From Trichomonas vaginalis G3 (Eukaryota; Parabasalia; Trichomonadida; Trichomonadidae): a stretch of DNA of 64,000 nucleotides. Below, one piece after another: positions 49,246 through 60,591 of the stretch. The stretch covers positions 27,372,082 through 27,436,081 of the forward strand of contig NC_067207.1 of NCBI RefSeq assembly GCF_026262505.1, written 5' to 3'. Each line of letters begins with the position of its first letter. Position 1 is the stretch's first letter. The notes below the pieces were generated by a model that was not told the DNA's origin, made no database searches, and worked only from the letters and a program-made list of their open reading frames with translations. The position numbers were made by a program, and so were the translations under genes.

Positions 49246-49580
49246 AAAAAAATGAAAAAATGACACTTTTTCATTAGATAACTGTTATTTTTTGACGAAG
49301 TGAACATTAACACTTCGTCAAAAAAATCCCTGAAATCATATCTTTTATACAAAAAAATACAAAAAATGACACTTTTTCATTAGATAACTGTTATTTTTTG
49401 ACGAAGTGAAGGTTAACACTTCGTCAAAAAAATCCCTGAAATCATATCTTTTATACAAAAAAATACAAAAAATGACACTTTTTCATTAGATAACTGTTAT
49501 TTTTTGACGAAGTGAAGGTTAACACTTCGTCAAAAAAATCCCTGAAATCATATCTTTTATACAAAAAAATACAAAATAAA
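49246..49580. repeat. GACGAAGTG hairpin module, three tandem copies
   Basis: Hairpins near 49288-49327, 49394-49432 and 49500-49538 are in a ~106-bp tandem repeat that also contains ATGACACTTTTTCATTAG and AAATCCCTGAAATCATATC. The loop differs slightly between units (AACATTAA or AAGGTTAA). Confidence 0.9.
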
Positions 49581-49674
49581 ACTAACTTTATTTTTTCTAT
49601 CTTAAGGAAATTCATGAAAATTCATGAGGTTAGAAAACGTGTTAGATCTAACATGCTAACATAAACATTATTTT

Positions 49675-50534
49675 TCAATACTTTTTCAGCACTTTTCCGT
49701 AGTTATATATGAAAGACAATTCGAGATAAAAGTCATAGTACAATGGAATAATATGTTGCACACCATTTGTTGTGAACCAAACTTGAAAGTCAGAGAAACT
49801 GTTACTAGGTGGTTCGTAGAATTTAGAAGCAAAGTCATAAAAGTCCTTACCAATACATAGAAAACTATTGTTGCTTGAACTGAAAATTGCATGACACATA
49901 ACATTTTGAGGGTCAAACACGTTTCTATAAACCATCAAATCTGCTGGTGGAAGTATAAATTTAAATGGACCATCTGGTGGTAATGGTTCGTTCTGGTTTA
50001 GTAACCGAAGAAATTGTGCCAAGAACGTTTGTCTACTTTCCAAAATAAAAACTCTGTATCTCTTGGAGGGTTAATTTCAATCTTTTGAAATGAAACGGTG
50101 GAGTTCATCTTGTCATATTCTAGTTTCAGATAGTATGTTCCATTTAGTAAAGAGTCGTATTTTTCTTGAAATTCCCAATAATATTTGTTCATTTGAGTTT
50201 GAAAGTCATTTAGAGTTTTCTCAAGACTTTCGTCTGAACGAACTGTAAAGATTCTCATTTCGTCAAATTTGTCTATTAGACCATCAGAACCTTTATACTG
50301 CCCATGAAAATATACTGCGAACATAAATGCGTTAGTTCTATTTGAAAACAAAACTCTTCTAAATCCTATTGCCTTTGCATCTGAAGGACTTTGAAGCCAA
50401 CGAATTGGATAGTCAAACCTGTATGCTCGGGATGAAATTTCTTCATCTGAAATAGTCCTACCAGCATTTGTAAAGATATAGTCTAACGGTTTTGTATCTG
50501 CTACTTTTGTTCTTTGTTTTTCAACCTGAAGCAT
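49675..50534 (-). pseudogene. Penton-like / minor capsid candidate, copy 2
   Basis: Homologue of 29361-30209 (MLQVEKQRTKVADTKPLDYI, YRFDYPIRWLQSPS, AIGFRRVLFS, FQVWFTTNGVQHIIPLYYDF) at moderate identity. Here it is on the minus strand next to PolB, while in E2 it is on the plus strand ~5.6 kb past PolB. It has about one break. Confidence 0.5.
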
Positions 50535-50686
50535 TTAATATATGTAAGAATATATTGTTTTAAAATGGTATGCCATTTCATATTTCTCATCTAACAAACA
50601 AGTTTCCTTCAACTTGAGGTTCACTAACAAACTCAGCGTACATTTCAAATAAAATTAAAAATGTCACTTTTTAAAAAATAAATTTT

Positions 50687-51647
50687 TTATTTCATGCAAT
50701 GTTTTATTTCTGTGCCGTCTTCAAGTATGCCCCAATATTTCCTTTTCGATATTACATGAACTTCGGAAAATACCTTATCTAGCTTAAAACAGCCCATCTT
50801 CTCACCGACTAAACCCATTTCAATGAGTTTGTTGTATCCTTCTTCGTTCGTCATGAGTGCGTCAATGTTCTCATAGTAAACCTTCACTTTGGATTTGACT
50901 TCGGAGAAGAATTTGTTGTAGTTGTCAAGGACTGCTTTTGCGAACTGAGGGTAAGACCAATGTTCGACAATAGGTTTTAATGTGGTTACTAAGCCACTTT
51001 GACCTTGAGTGAATTCGTACTTCAAAACAAAAGGAGAAAACCTTTCAACAAAGTTGTCGACCTTCTCATAATGTTTACTCTTCATCTCTTGAGGTTTCTT
51101 AATGGAATATCCCCATGTCGAATTCATAAGCAATTTGAGTGTCATTGCAAGTTTGGGGTTTGAAGCTTTCCTAATATCATACAGTTGTTGTATGACTTTT
51201 CCAACTGTATAGTTCCTTCCCGGGAACTCACCATCTTCGTTTGGAATTCCAGTCGGAATATATTGGACAAACCTCATGTATGCAGCGTTAAGGTCGACAT
51301 AGTATATCTTTTCGTTTGAGTCGAACTTGTCGCAACCAATTGGTCCAGTTTGTGGAAATTCAAGTGAGTCTCTTATCTTCTGAGAAACTTCTCCTGTTAT
51401 CTCATAAACATCGTCGAAGCAACCTGTTTCATATAAAACCTTCTGACCTAACTCAGATGCTCTCCAATACAATTTGACGTCAATTGGATGTCTCAATGGA
51501 AGTTTGTTTATAGCATCTTGAAGTTCTTGCAACCTCATTGGAAGTTCTTCTGGTTCAGGTTGGTATCCGAACAATCCAACTCCTTGTGGAATTGTGTACT
51601 TCTTTTGTACTAGAACTTTGTCTGGAACAACTTTTGGTCTTGCTAAC
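50687..51647 (-). pseudogene. POLB: Divergent DNA polymerase B, 3' part (type B copy 2)
   Basis: The span matches the C-terminal half of 21596-23752: YYVDLNAAYMRFV (A), LKLLMNSTWGYS (B), VYYENIDALMTNEEG (C-like) and the terminal KYWGILEDGTEIKHC. Its 5' part is separated from it by the insertion of E4 at 51648. Short sequence from the 5' part of the same gene also appears out of place near 50610-50640. Confidence 0.8.
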
Positions 51648-51830
51648 AGAGTATGGTTATCTTGGGTACGGCGGCACTGCGTTCCACCTTAACCAATATA
51701 ACCTTAAATATTTACAAAACCAGTAACGTATATTTTACAACACAAAACGACAACACTCACTTAACCTTAAATATTTACAAAGCCGCCAACCACTTCATCT
51801 CACCAACATTTTCGCTAACGACTTCACTAA
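51648..51830. repeat. Type-A terminal repeat, left outer end of E4
   Basis: Inverted match of 63470-63613 with GGCACTGCGTTCCACCTTA, CAACACAAAACGACAACACT and CCGCCAACCACTTCA. A CCTTAAATATTTACAAA segment occurs twice here (near 51704 and 51764), once in the other ends. Confidence 0.75.
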
Positions 51831-51869
51831 TGAAAAAATAAACGTTCTCACTAACGTTCCCACTAATGT

Positions 51870-52190
51870 TCTCATTTACAAAAGTATTGCAGCGCTTCCC
51901 ATTGCTGTGCTTCACATAACAGCTCATAATCTTCTGACTCACTTTCTTCTTCATATAGGTCAAAATCACTGTCATAGTTTATACCTGTAAGTTTTGACAA
52001 AGCTAATGAAACACGTTTACCGTTTGTATCTATTGCTTTTATATATCTCCATTATTTTGTTGTCATAAACGCTCAAACTAACTTTACCCTTTCTCCCTCG
52101 TATCTGATAGAATGTATTTTCACGAGGAACGAAGAACAAATTCTTGAACTCATGACCGTTGTAGTTTGTTATCTCAATAGTTTTCGTCAT
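51870..52190 (-). pseudogene. Small right-end gene, copy 2 (type A)
   Basis: Starts with MTKTIEITNYNGHEFKNLFF on the minus strand; counterpart of 13372-13695 and 63087-63455. Broken in one or two places. The 3' end is approximate. Confidence 0.45.
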
Positions 52191-52348
52191 TTACATCCAA
52201 ATAAAATAAAAATAAAATAAAAATAAACTTAAAAATTAATGATATCACCACCCTCACACGTATGAAAACATAGCACAAAAATAAATTTAGGTGAAGTGGT
52301 GAGATCTCACCTCTTTTTTCACCTCTTTTCACCCTTGAATTCATTGCT

Positions 52349-52585
52349 TTATAACTCTCTTCCTTTCTCCAACTCTTCTAGCTTCTTCTTAAGTTCAGCA
52401 ATGTTGTCCTCATGAAGTTTAATCTTTCTCAAAATTCCTTCTTTATCTAATGGTTGCTTTATCTTTCTAAACTGAACTCTACCATCCTTCATAGTATGAA
52501 TGTAAAAACCTTCTGGAATAGTTCCTGATTTAATGTATTCTACCAAAAACTTTTGTTTCATTGCTTCAGTGACTTTATTTGTCAT
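52349..52585 (-). CDS. Small KDG-motif coiled-coil protein, copy 2
   Basis: The whole 78-residue counterpart of 12972-13208, with GTIPEGFYIHTMKDGRVQF in place of GAVPEGFYVHTMKDGRVQF. The same TTTTTAT leader and the downstream palindrome (52299-52312) are kept. Confidence 0.6.
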   Translation of the reverse strand: MTNKVTEAMKQKFLVEYIKSGTIPEGFYIHTMKDGRVQFRKIKQPLDKEGILRKIKLHEDNIAELKKKLEELEKGREL

Positions 52586-52633
52586 TTCAATCAAATAAAA
52601 ATTTTAATATTAAATAAAAATAACGTTATTTTT

Positions 52634-53092
52634 TCAGTAAGGAAACGCAGGAGTTTTACGATTTATTTGAGGAGTAGGTTCTGGTTTAAATGTTGGAGTC
52701 GGTTTAGGAGTTGACTTTTGAACAGGAGTTTGTACTTCCATAGGTTCAGGAGTCATTGAAGGTGTTGTTTGTGAAGGCGTTGGTTTTGGCGAAGGTGTTG
52801 GAGTTTGTTTAACTTCAGCTACTTCAGTATTATTTACAACATTTGCTTTATTTCTTTTCAACATCATTACTGCTCCTGCTGTAGCTAGCAAACCTAGTGG
52901 GAGACCATATCTTATATAAGGACTTGACCAAATGCTATTTTTGACAGGAGCTGGTGGAACACCTAACCTTGGTGAGACTGCTCTTTGCCATTGTGCAGCT
53001 CGTAAGAAATATTCAATAGGTGCTCCATAATCGTTTGGTAAAGTTTGTTTCATAGATGGTGAAGGTTCACGAGAGCTTGATGAAGAACTCAT
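52634..53092 (-). CDS. TPxP-tailed membrane protein, copy 2
   Basis: The 152-residue counterpart of 12483-12923 with the same membrane helix. It is six residues longer through an extra PTPSPKPTPSQT-type repeat in the tail. The frame looks whole. Confidence 0.65.
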   Translation of the reverse strand: MSSSSSSREPSPSMKQTLPNDYGAPIEYFLRAAQWQRAVSPRLGVPPAPVKNSIWSSPYIRYGLPLGLLATAGAVMMLKRNKANVVNNTEVAEVKQTPTPSPKPTPSQTTPSMTPEPMEVQTPVQKSTPKPTPTFKPEPTPQINRKTPAFPY

Positions 53093-53122
53093 TTATAAGC
53101 TTTAAAAATAAACGTTCATCCT

Positions 53123-54695
53123 TTATTCCTCACTGTCGTCCGTGCTAAGTTATAGTCGTCTAATCTTATTATTGGGATCCATTAGCACGCACCTGAATGG
53201 CAAAGCAACAATCCCTCATAAATCCAATAAGTGGCTTTGGTACATTTTCAGTTGCTAGTTCAATAGGTCCTTTAACAGACAATTTGTATGTTATTGGAGC
53301 AGTAGATGTTTGACCTTGCTGGAAGCAAAAGTCCACTTCTGTTGGAAAACCACATAAGAAATGTGTGTTGTCATAGCTATCCCATTTATGTTCCACACTA
53401 CCATCATCCACCAATGACCTCATAACATCTTCATTAAATCCTATCATATCATTGTTTGTATTGCAAGCGTTCGCAACCATTTCATAAAATACAGGTCCAT
53501 ATGATTTTTCAGGTTCTGCAGGCATATTTCCATAAGCTCCCATGGAAAGCTGAAGATATTTAAACTTAGGGTTCTCAAAATTAACATAATAGTTGTCTTT
53601 CTTTCTAAATAGTGCCCAAATACTTTTAACATTAATAGGCGTATAAGCTGCTGTAAATGTTGCACTTGAACTATCTGTATTCTTTGAGAATGAACCGTCC
53701 ATAGGAATCCAATCCATAACTTTAACAGGAAAACATAAAGCCTCGTTTGTATAATGTTCTACAAGTTCTGTATAAATGTTAGGGTCTAAAGAGAATGACT
53801 TTGGATGAATGAAACATTCATTAAAATCCATCTTTGTTCGAAATAGTTGCTGGGTTACAGTTGTAATAGTAACTGTTCCACTAGCTTCTACTGCCTTCGT
53901 TATCATAGTGAATGGTTCATTCCATGGAACAAATTTATTTGTCGGTGGATTTGAATCTGAAGCAAATGCAACTTTAAGAGTTGGATTGAAAGCAATGATA
54001 TCATTTACAGATATAGATGTGCATTGTAAGGCGTCGCTACTGAACTTTACTTTAAGCTGAATGTTTCCTGCAAAAGCTGGAATAAATCGAATAGCTTCTA
54101 ATGGAAGGAATCTTCTAACAGGAATTCTTAAACGAAGCTTAAAATCAAATGATTTTCCTGCTGTAATTGGACCACTAACAATTTGTCCTGTTCTGCATGT
54201 TCCCGAATGACTCCATACATCTTCATGTCGAGTCTTTGAGAAAACATCTACTTTCTTTATTTGTTCGGTAGTTTGTGAGTTTGAAGTTATATATGCTTCT
54301 TCTCTTGCGTTGTCTTGAGAATATACGATACGACCATTTGCAAGGATTTGATATCCAGCAACTGCATAGAAAGCGTCATCGAAACCAATCCAAAATCCTG
54401 GTGGGTTTGTTTTATTGGAACCTGAACCAATTTCTTTATCTACAATAAATTGACCTTCCATTTTATACGTAATGAATGTATTGTAAAGGTCCAACATATT
54501 TTCACCAGGAGGTGAGAGATTGAATGTTACCCATGTGTTATCTTTAGCAGTTCCAGGTTGTGATGGAATCTTTGCGTCAGAATATTTTCTATTAGTGTCA
54601 CCAATTTGAACTGCATTGTCTATGATATCGAAATATGAGCGAATCTGATGAATATGCTCTGCTGGAGTAAATTCGTTTAACTGTTCGTTCTGCAT
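53123..54695 (-). pseudogene. MCP: Major capsid protein, copy 2 (type A, near-whole)
   Basis: More than 500 codons are open, starting MQNEQLNEFTPAEHIHQIRS, and the product is almost identical to 10877-12452. It has about one break close to the end. This is the best copy in the window for structural comparison with known double-jelly-roll capsids. Confidence 0.78.
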
Positions 54696-54722
54696 GTATT
54701 TACTTCAGATAAAAATATCTAT

Positions 54723-55148
54723 TTACTTCATTATTCTCACTCTTCTTCTTGGCATTCGTGGTGGAAGTTGTTTCTTGACATTTTCAATGAACTGTACATT
54801 CTCTTTTGTCTCAACTTCTTTCACTGGTGGGTCAGGGTTCTTTGACTCGGTTTGTTTTTCAATGAAATTCACGAACTTTGCAATAAGCTCTTGGTTCGTT
54901 ATTGAAAGTACATCTGGCTTCTTTTCTTCTGTTCTATTGACTTTTCAGTTTGAACAGAAGGTTTTATATGGGCTTCACCCTCTGCCATGCACCTTAATGT
55001 TGTCGCTCTCTGCATTCGCTAATGGAACCTTTCTTTTTCTTACGTATATTTTACCATCTTTACTCTGACTTACGTAATAGAAAGGATGTTGTATTCCTCT
55101 TGCGTCATTTAATATAATAGACTCTCGCTCTGATTTTGACAAGCTCAT
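54723..55148 (-). pseudogene. DG-type domain protein, copy 2 (type A)
   Basis: Counterpart of 10416-10849, on the minus strand upstream of the capsid gene, with MSLSKSERESIILNDARG at the start. One or two breaks. Confidence 0.5.
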
Positions 55149-55193
55149 TTTACATCGGTTAAAGTTTTAATTTTGTTTTTTATCTGCAGTCAA

Positions 55194-55453
55194 ATGACTC
55201 AGACAAGCCCTACGGACAAGACCCAAGGGGTCATAGATGTTGAAGCATTGAAGAAAGAAATTCGTGAGCAAATTTTATCCGAACTGAAGGAACAAAAACA
55301 AGAACAAAAGCCAGAGAGACCAAAGAGAAAACTTAGTGAAAAACAACTTGCTGCATTAGCTGCTGGAAGACAAAAGAACCCACGTTTGCTGGCGAAAAAG
55401 CTAGAGAAGAAGCTGAAGCAAAAGCTAAAGAAGCTGAAGCAAAGAAAGAGTAA
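55194..55453 (+). pseudogene. Small basic/charged helical protein, copy 2
   Basis: Counterpart of 10110-10370, starting MTQTSPTDKTQG, with KPERPKRKLSEKQLAALAAG. About one break near the end of the charged helix. Confidence 0.5.
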
Positions 55454-55477
55454 ATGGTTTATTTTTATCCGAATTAA

Positions 55478-56333
55478 ATGTATAGACAAATACCTTTATC
55501 TGTTGCGTTCAGTAGTGAAAACCCTGACGTCAAAATAAAGGGGAACAGAGTAACGTTTAAGTTTCCAACAGACTGGATTGTGAACATAAATGAAGAGAAG
55601 TACATTGGCATAACATCTATGTATATAACACGTGCTTTCAGAAAGGTTGACTTTATACTTCAAGTCGAGATAGAAAATGACGAACAGTCTTTAAGCGCCC
55701 AAAACATTCACATATACAAATACTTTAAAGACGATACAACATTGTTGCAATGTATGATTTCATTTAATGAATGTTCGAGAAAAAGTTCAACATTGAAGTA
55801 CAAACTTTACAGCCTTTACGTGAGTTTCTTGCACAACTGAAAGAAGAAGGTAGTCAGCCACAACTTATAGACTTTCATTATGAATTTAATGAAAATGAAG
55901 ATGGAACTCATGACTGTCATTCATTGTATTCTCACCATTCAATGAAGTCGCTAAAGAGAAAGAAAATCCATTACGTATAAGATTTCAAATCTCTGAACCA
56001 AGTGATGATTTCAAGAATGTTTTCAATTATGATGCAATGCTTCCGAGGAAAAATGAATTTTCAAAGATTGTAACACCTGGCATTTGGGATAGAAAGCAAG
56101 CTATATTATATTCAAACTTAAGTAAGGGAGTTGAAAATGAGTTCATTGGTCATACAAGAACTTCACCACTTCCTAACCCTAAATACTATAAATTAACTGG
56201 CTTCAATCGTGAGTTTTGGATAGACATGTTCTCCACTCATGACCATAACTGCCCAGTGTTCTTACCTCCAGACCATAAGGACTGTCTCTACATTGAAGCA
56301 CAACTCTTAAACTCTACCATCGCAGTATTGTAA
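55478..56333 (+). pseudogene. Penton-like / minor capsid candidate, copy 2 (type A)
   Basis: Counterpart of 9228-10085 (MYRQIPLSVAFSS, VTFKFPTDWIVN), broken in about two places. The GCCGCTAGCGGC palindrome (56355-56366) follows its stop, as in E1. Confidence 0.5.
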
Positions 56334-56412
56334 ATGACCACATGGGCTTCCCTTGCCGCTAGCGGCTTATTTTTATCACGAATGACCTCATTGCTGACAA
56401 AAATAAATGACC

Positions 56413-57248
56413 TCAGAACTTCAACTTACGAATAAAGCTTGTTTTAGTCGTTATTGAGAAGTTAAACTTTTCAGCAAAGCAAGGACTAGAAGACTTACAT
56501 AAGTCAAATCCAATCTCTTGACCATCATGAAGTGCTTTGTAAAGTTTCATTAAACTGAACTCAGAGTCTTTGTCATATGTTCCAACAGGTATGTGAATGT
56601 TCTTATCTTCATTGTAATAGCATTGTATAGCTTCAGGAAACATTTCATTAGCTGTTAAAGCAAGAACGTCTTGTTTTACACCTTTACAACGTGCATGGAA
56701 TGCAACTTCATTTAAATCATTCGTGAGTAAGTCTATGTAAGTCTTCTTTCCACAAAATATTGACTTGTATGCTAAACTTTGTTTTCCAGGTGTTATTTCT
56801 GCGAAGTCAGAATGGAACTGACCTAATGTTTTACCAATAAGTTCTCTACGTATCTCTTCTTAAACTCTGCTGCAAGCTTTGGAATGTCTTCATTGAAAAA
56901 TATGCATGCTATCACAGTCCTGGAAAATATTTGAAGTCCCATATCTTCAGCAGTACAGAATACTTCACACATTATTCTCTTCGACATAGACAGAATGTTA
57001 ACACCAAGTGGGCAAAAGTTAAAGTGTCTGCAAATGCTTTTCGTTAGCTTGAAAATAGTTTTATCTGAACCATCCAAACCTTCGAACTTCACTATATGGT
57101 TGTAGTTTCTGATGGCATATCTTATAGCATCTTTGTCATTTACTATGGTTATTTTTGACTCAATAGGAGATAGAATAGTTTTACCATAAATACTGTTCAG
57201 AATGAGCTTTATATTTTCTTGCAAAGGATTTTCCTTCTTTCTTATACT
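56413..57248 (-). pseudogene. POLB: Type-A DNA polymerase B, 3' part (left arm)
   Basis: Matches the polymerase core of 5373-9146 from just before motif B (KLILNSIYGKT) to the end. Only the last ~280 codons are present, because the arm stops at the head-to-head junction. About one break lies within. Confidence 0.8.
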
Positions 57249-57423
57249 TTAACCTGAATATGCTCTGCTGGAGTAAATTCGTTTAGCTGTTCGTTCTGCA
57301 TGTATTTACTTCAGATAAAAATATCTATTTACTTCATTATTCTCACTCTTCTTCTTGACATTCGTGGTGGAAGTTGTTTCTTGACATTTTCAATGAACTG
57401 TACATTCTCTTTTGTCTCAACTT
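57249..57423. other. Junction segment between the two arms
   Basis: These ~175 bases equal 54652-54820 (the start of the capsid gene and the end of the small gene before it), in the same orientation as in the left arm. They join two PolB fragments that begin at the same codon (RLKYKK) on opposite strands. Confidence 0.85.
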
Positions 57424-58270
57424 AAGGTTAAAGTATAAGAAAGAAGAAAACCCATTACAAGAAATTATAAAACTCATTCTGAACAGTATTTATGGCAAAA
57501 CCATTTTATCTCCTATTGAGTCAAAAATAACCATAGTAGATGACAAAGATGCTATAAGATATGCCATCAGAAACTACAACCATATAGTGAAGTTCGAAGG
57601 TTTGGATGGTTCAGATAAAACTATTTTCAAGCTAACGAAAAGCATTTGCAGACACTTTAACTTTTGCCCACTTGGTGTAAATATTCTATCAATGTCAAAA
57701 CGTATTATGAATGAAGTATTCTGTACTGCTGAGGACATGGGTCTTCAAATATTTTACCAGGACTGCGATAGCATGCATATTTTCAATGAAGACATCCCAC
57801 TGTTAGCTCAGGAATTTCAGAAGAGATACGGTAGAGAACTTATTGGTAAAACATTAGGTCAGTTCCATTCTGATTTTGCAGAAATCACAAAAGATAAACA
57901 AAGTTTAGCATACAAGTCAATATTTTGTGGAAAGAAGACTTACATAGACTTACTCACGAATGATTTAAATGAAGTTGCATTCCATGCACGTTGTAAAGGT
58001 GTAAAACAAGACGTTCTTGCTTTAACAGCTAATGAAATGTTTCCTTAAGCTATACAATGCTATAATTACAATGAAGATAAGAACATTCACATACCTGTTG
58101 GAACATATGACAAAGACTCTGAGTTCAGTTTAATGAAACTTTACAAAGCACTTCATGATGTCAAGAGATTGGATTTGACTTATGTAAGATCTTCTAGTCC
58201 TTGCTTTGCTGAAAAGTTTAACTTTTCTATTCAGACTAAGACTTCATTCATAAGAAAGCTTAAGTTCTGA
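57424..58270 (+). pseudogene. POLB: Type-A DNA polymerase B, 3' part (right arm)
   Basis: Polymerase core with KLILNSIYGKT (motif B) and YQDCDSMHIF (motif C), the mirror of 56413-57248. It is broken in about two places. Differences from E1 are patchy (for example a block near 57690 with alternative codons for the same residues), which suggests exchange among copies. Confidence 0.8.
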
Positions 58271-58337
58271 GGTCATTTATTTTTGTCAGCAGTGAGACCA
58301 TTCATGATAAAATAATGAGGTCATATATTTTTGTCAT

Positions 58338-58900
58338 TTATGTATAACCATTGTCTCTCTTAAACTTTGCAATAGACAGCTTTGTTCTTCTTCCTTCTAC
58401 ATCTGTAATGTTTATATAATCTTTGCTATATACTGTCTTAGACATTCATTCGTCTGTATTGAGTTCCCATGAAATAGTAAAAGACATCTTCACTTGGGAC
58501 ATAGTAGTAATTTTCTAGAGTAAATTTAGAGTATTGTATAATTTCAACAGCATCTTCAGGAAGAGTGTCTACAATGTCAAACCAAAGCCATTCGAACCAG
58601 AAATATTTCTCATGTTTTGTCTTCTTGACACCCACCTTAATTTGAGATATGAAAGTCTCCTCTGTCTCTGTTTATATGGTCTACTTCTCGAAGTCCTTCA
58701 GGATTCGGTATAAATTGATTTGCAACAATTTTATGCTTAAAGAGTTTATGTGTTTAAATAAACACAAATATAACCATCACCGTTGTCAAACTCACTTAAA
58801 ACTCTTTTGTTACTTATGCGCCTAATTGGATATGGGTACTCTGAAAAGATTTCATAGTCATTGTCAGTTCGAGTGTTTGCCAATGTCCTTCACCTTCCAT
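58338..58900 (-). pseudogene. HNH/NUMOD-type homing endonuclease remnant
   Basis: On the minus strand, YEIFSEYPYPIRRI is a NUMOD4-like start, HKIVANQFIPNPEGLREVDH and INRDRGDFHISN form an HNH_3 core, and the C-terminal part contains KYFWFEWLWFDIVDTLPEDA. It lies between PolB and the penton-like gene only in this copy; in E1 and the left arm these genes are ~80 bases apart. A free-standing homing endonuclease inserted in the spacer is likely. It is broken a few times. Confidence 0.65.
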
Positions 58901-58950
58901 GCCTTTCACTCAAATAAAAATTTTCAGAAAAAATAAAACTAGCGTAGATT

Positions 58951-59806
58951 TTACATACTGCGATGGTAGAGTTTAAGAGTTGTGCTTCAATGTAGAGACA
59001 GTCCTTATGGTCTGGAGGTAAGAACACTGGGCAGTTATGGTCATGAGTGGAGAACATGTCTATCCAAAACTCACGATTGAAGCCAGTTAATTTATAGTAT
59101 TTAGGGTTAGGAAGTGGTGAAGTTCTTGTATGACCAATGAACTCATTTTCAACGCCTTTGGCTATATTAGAGAAAAGATAAGCTTGCTTTCTATCCCAAA
59201 TGCCAGGTGTTACAATCTTTGAAAATTCATTTTTCCTCGGAAGCATTGCATCATAATTGAAAACATTCTTGAAATCATCACTGGTTCAGAGATTTGAAAT
59301 CTTATACGTAATGGATTTTCTTTCTCTTTAGCGACTTCATTGAATGGTGAATATATAAACAAACTGACAGTCATGTGTTCCATCTTCATTTTCATTAAAT
59401 TCATAATGAAAGTCTATAAGTTGTGGCTGACTACCTTCTTCTTTCAGTTGTGCAAGAAACTCACGTAAAGGCTGTAAAGTTTGTACTTCAATGTTAAACT
59501 TTTTCTCGAACATTTCATTAAATGAAATCATACATTGCAACAATGTTGTACGTCTTTAAAGTATTTGTATATGTGAATGTTTTGGGCGCTTAAAGACTGT
59601 TCGTCATTTTCTATCTCGACTTGAAGTATAAAGTCAACTTTCCTAAATGCACGTGTTATATACATAGATGTTATGCCAATGTACTTCTCTTTCATTTATG
59701 TTCACAATCCAATCTGTGGAAACTTAAACGTTACTCTGTTCCCCTTTATTTTGACGTCAGGGTTTTCACTACTGAACGCAACAGATAAAGGTATTTGTCT
59801 ATACAT
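58951..59806 (-). pseudogene. Penton-like / minor capsid candidate, copy 3 (type A)
   Basis: Counterpart of 9228-10085 with GFNREFWIDMFSTHDHNC and other blocks intact; about five breaks. The end is approximate. Confidence 0.5.
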
Positions 59807-59830
59807 TTAATTCGGATAAAAATAAACCAT

Positions 59831-60090
59831 TTACTCTTTCTTTTGCTTCAGCTTCTTTAGCTTTTGCTTCAGCTTCTTCTCTAGCTTTCTTCGCCAGCAA
59901 ACGTGGGTTCTTTCTGTCTTCCAGCAGCTAATGCAGCAATTGTTTTTCACTAAGTTTCTCTCTTGGTCTCTCTGGCTTTTGTTCTTGTTTGTTTCCTTCA
60001 GTTCGGATAAAATTTGCTCGCGAATTTCTTTCTTCAATGCTTCAACATCTATGCCCCTTGGGTCTTGTCCGTAGGGCTTGTCTGAGTCAT
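59831..60090 (-). pseudogene. Small basic/charged helical protein, copy 3
   Basis: Counterpart of 10110-10370, decayed, with several breaks. Recognised by the Lys/Glu/Ala-rich tail and by its place between penton-like gene and the divergent small gene. Confidence 0.45.
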
Positions 60091-60135
60091 TTGACTGCAG
60101 ATAAAAAACAAAATTAAAACTTTAACCGATGTAAA

Positions 60136-60565
60136 ATGAGCTTGTCAAAATCAGAGCGAGAGTCTATTATATTAGAAATGACGCAAGAGGAATACAACAT
60201 CCTTCTATTACGTAAGTCAGAGTAAAGATGGTAAAATATACGTAAGAAAAAGAAAGGTTCCATTAGCGAATGCAGAAAGCGACACATTAAGGTGTATGGT
60301 AAGGGTGAAGTCCACGAAGCCCATATAAAACCTTCTGTTCAAACTGAAAAGTCAATAGACCAGAAGAAAAGAAGCCAGATGTACTTTCAATAACGAACCA
60401 AGAGCTTATTGCAAAGTTCGTGAATTTCATTGAAAAACAAACCGAGTCAAAAATCCTGACCCGCCAGTGAAAGAAGTTGAGACAAAAGAGAATACAGTTC
60501 ATTGAAAATGTCAAGAAACAACTTCCACCACGAATGCAAGAAGAAGAGTGAGAATAATGAAGTAA
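60136..60565 (+). pseudogene. DG-type domain protein, copy 3 (type A)
   Basis: Counterpart of 10416-10849, starting MSLSKSERESIIL; several breaks. Confidence 0.45.
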
Positions 60566-60591
60566 ATAGATATTTTACTTGAAGTAAATAC

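Larger units (their letters stand above)
34329..51647 (+). mobile_element. Maverick/Polinton, type B, copy 2 (E3; left part)
   Basis: The block starts at the left terminal repeat and has the same gene order as E2 from the penton-like gene to the ATPase, preceded by a structural-protein region that E2 lacks in this window. After 44400 it differs from E2: a KilA-N and repeat region like that of E1 stands where E2 has small genes. It ends where E4 lies inserted in its PolB. Around fifteen breaks are spread over it, mostly in the left structural genes. Confidence 0.85.
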
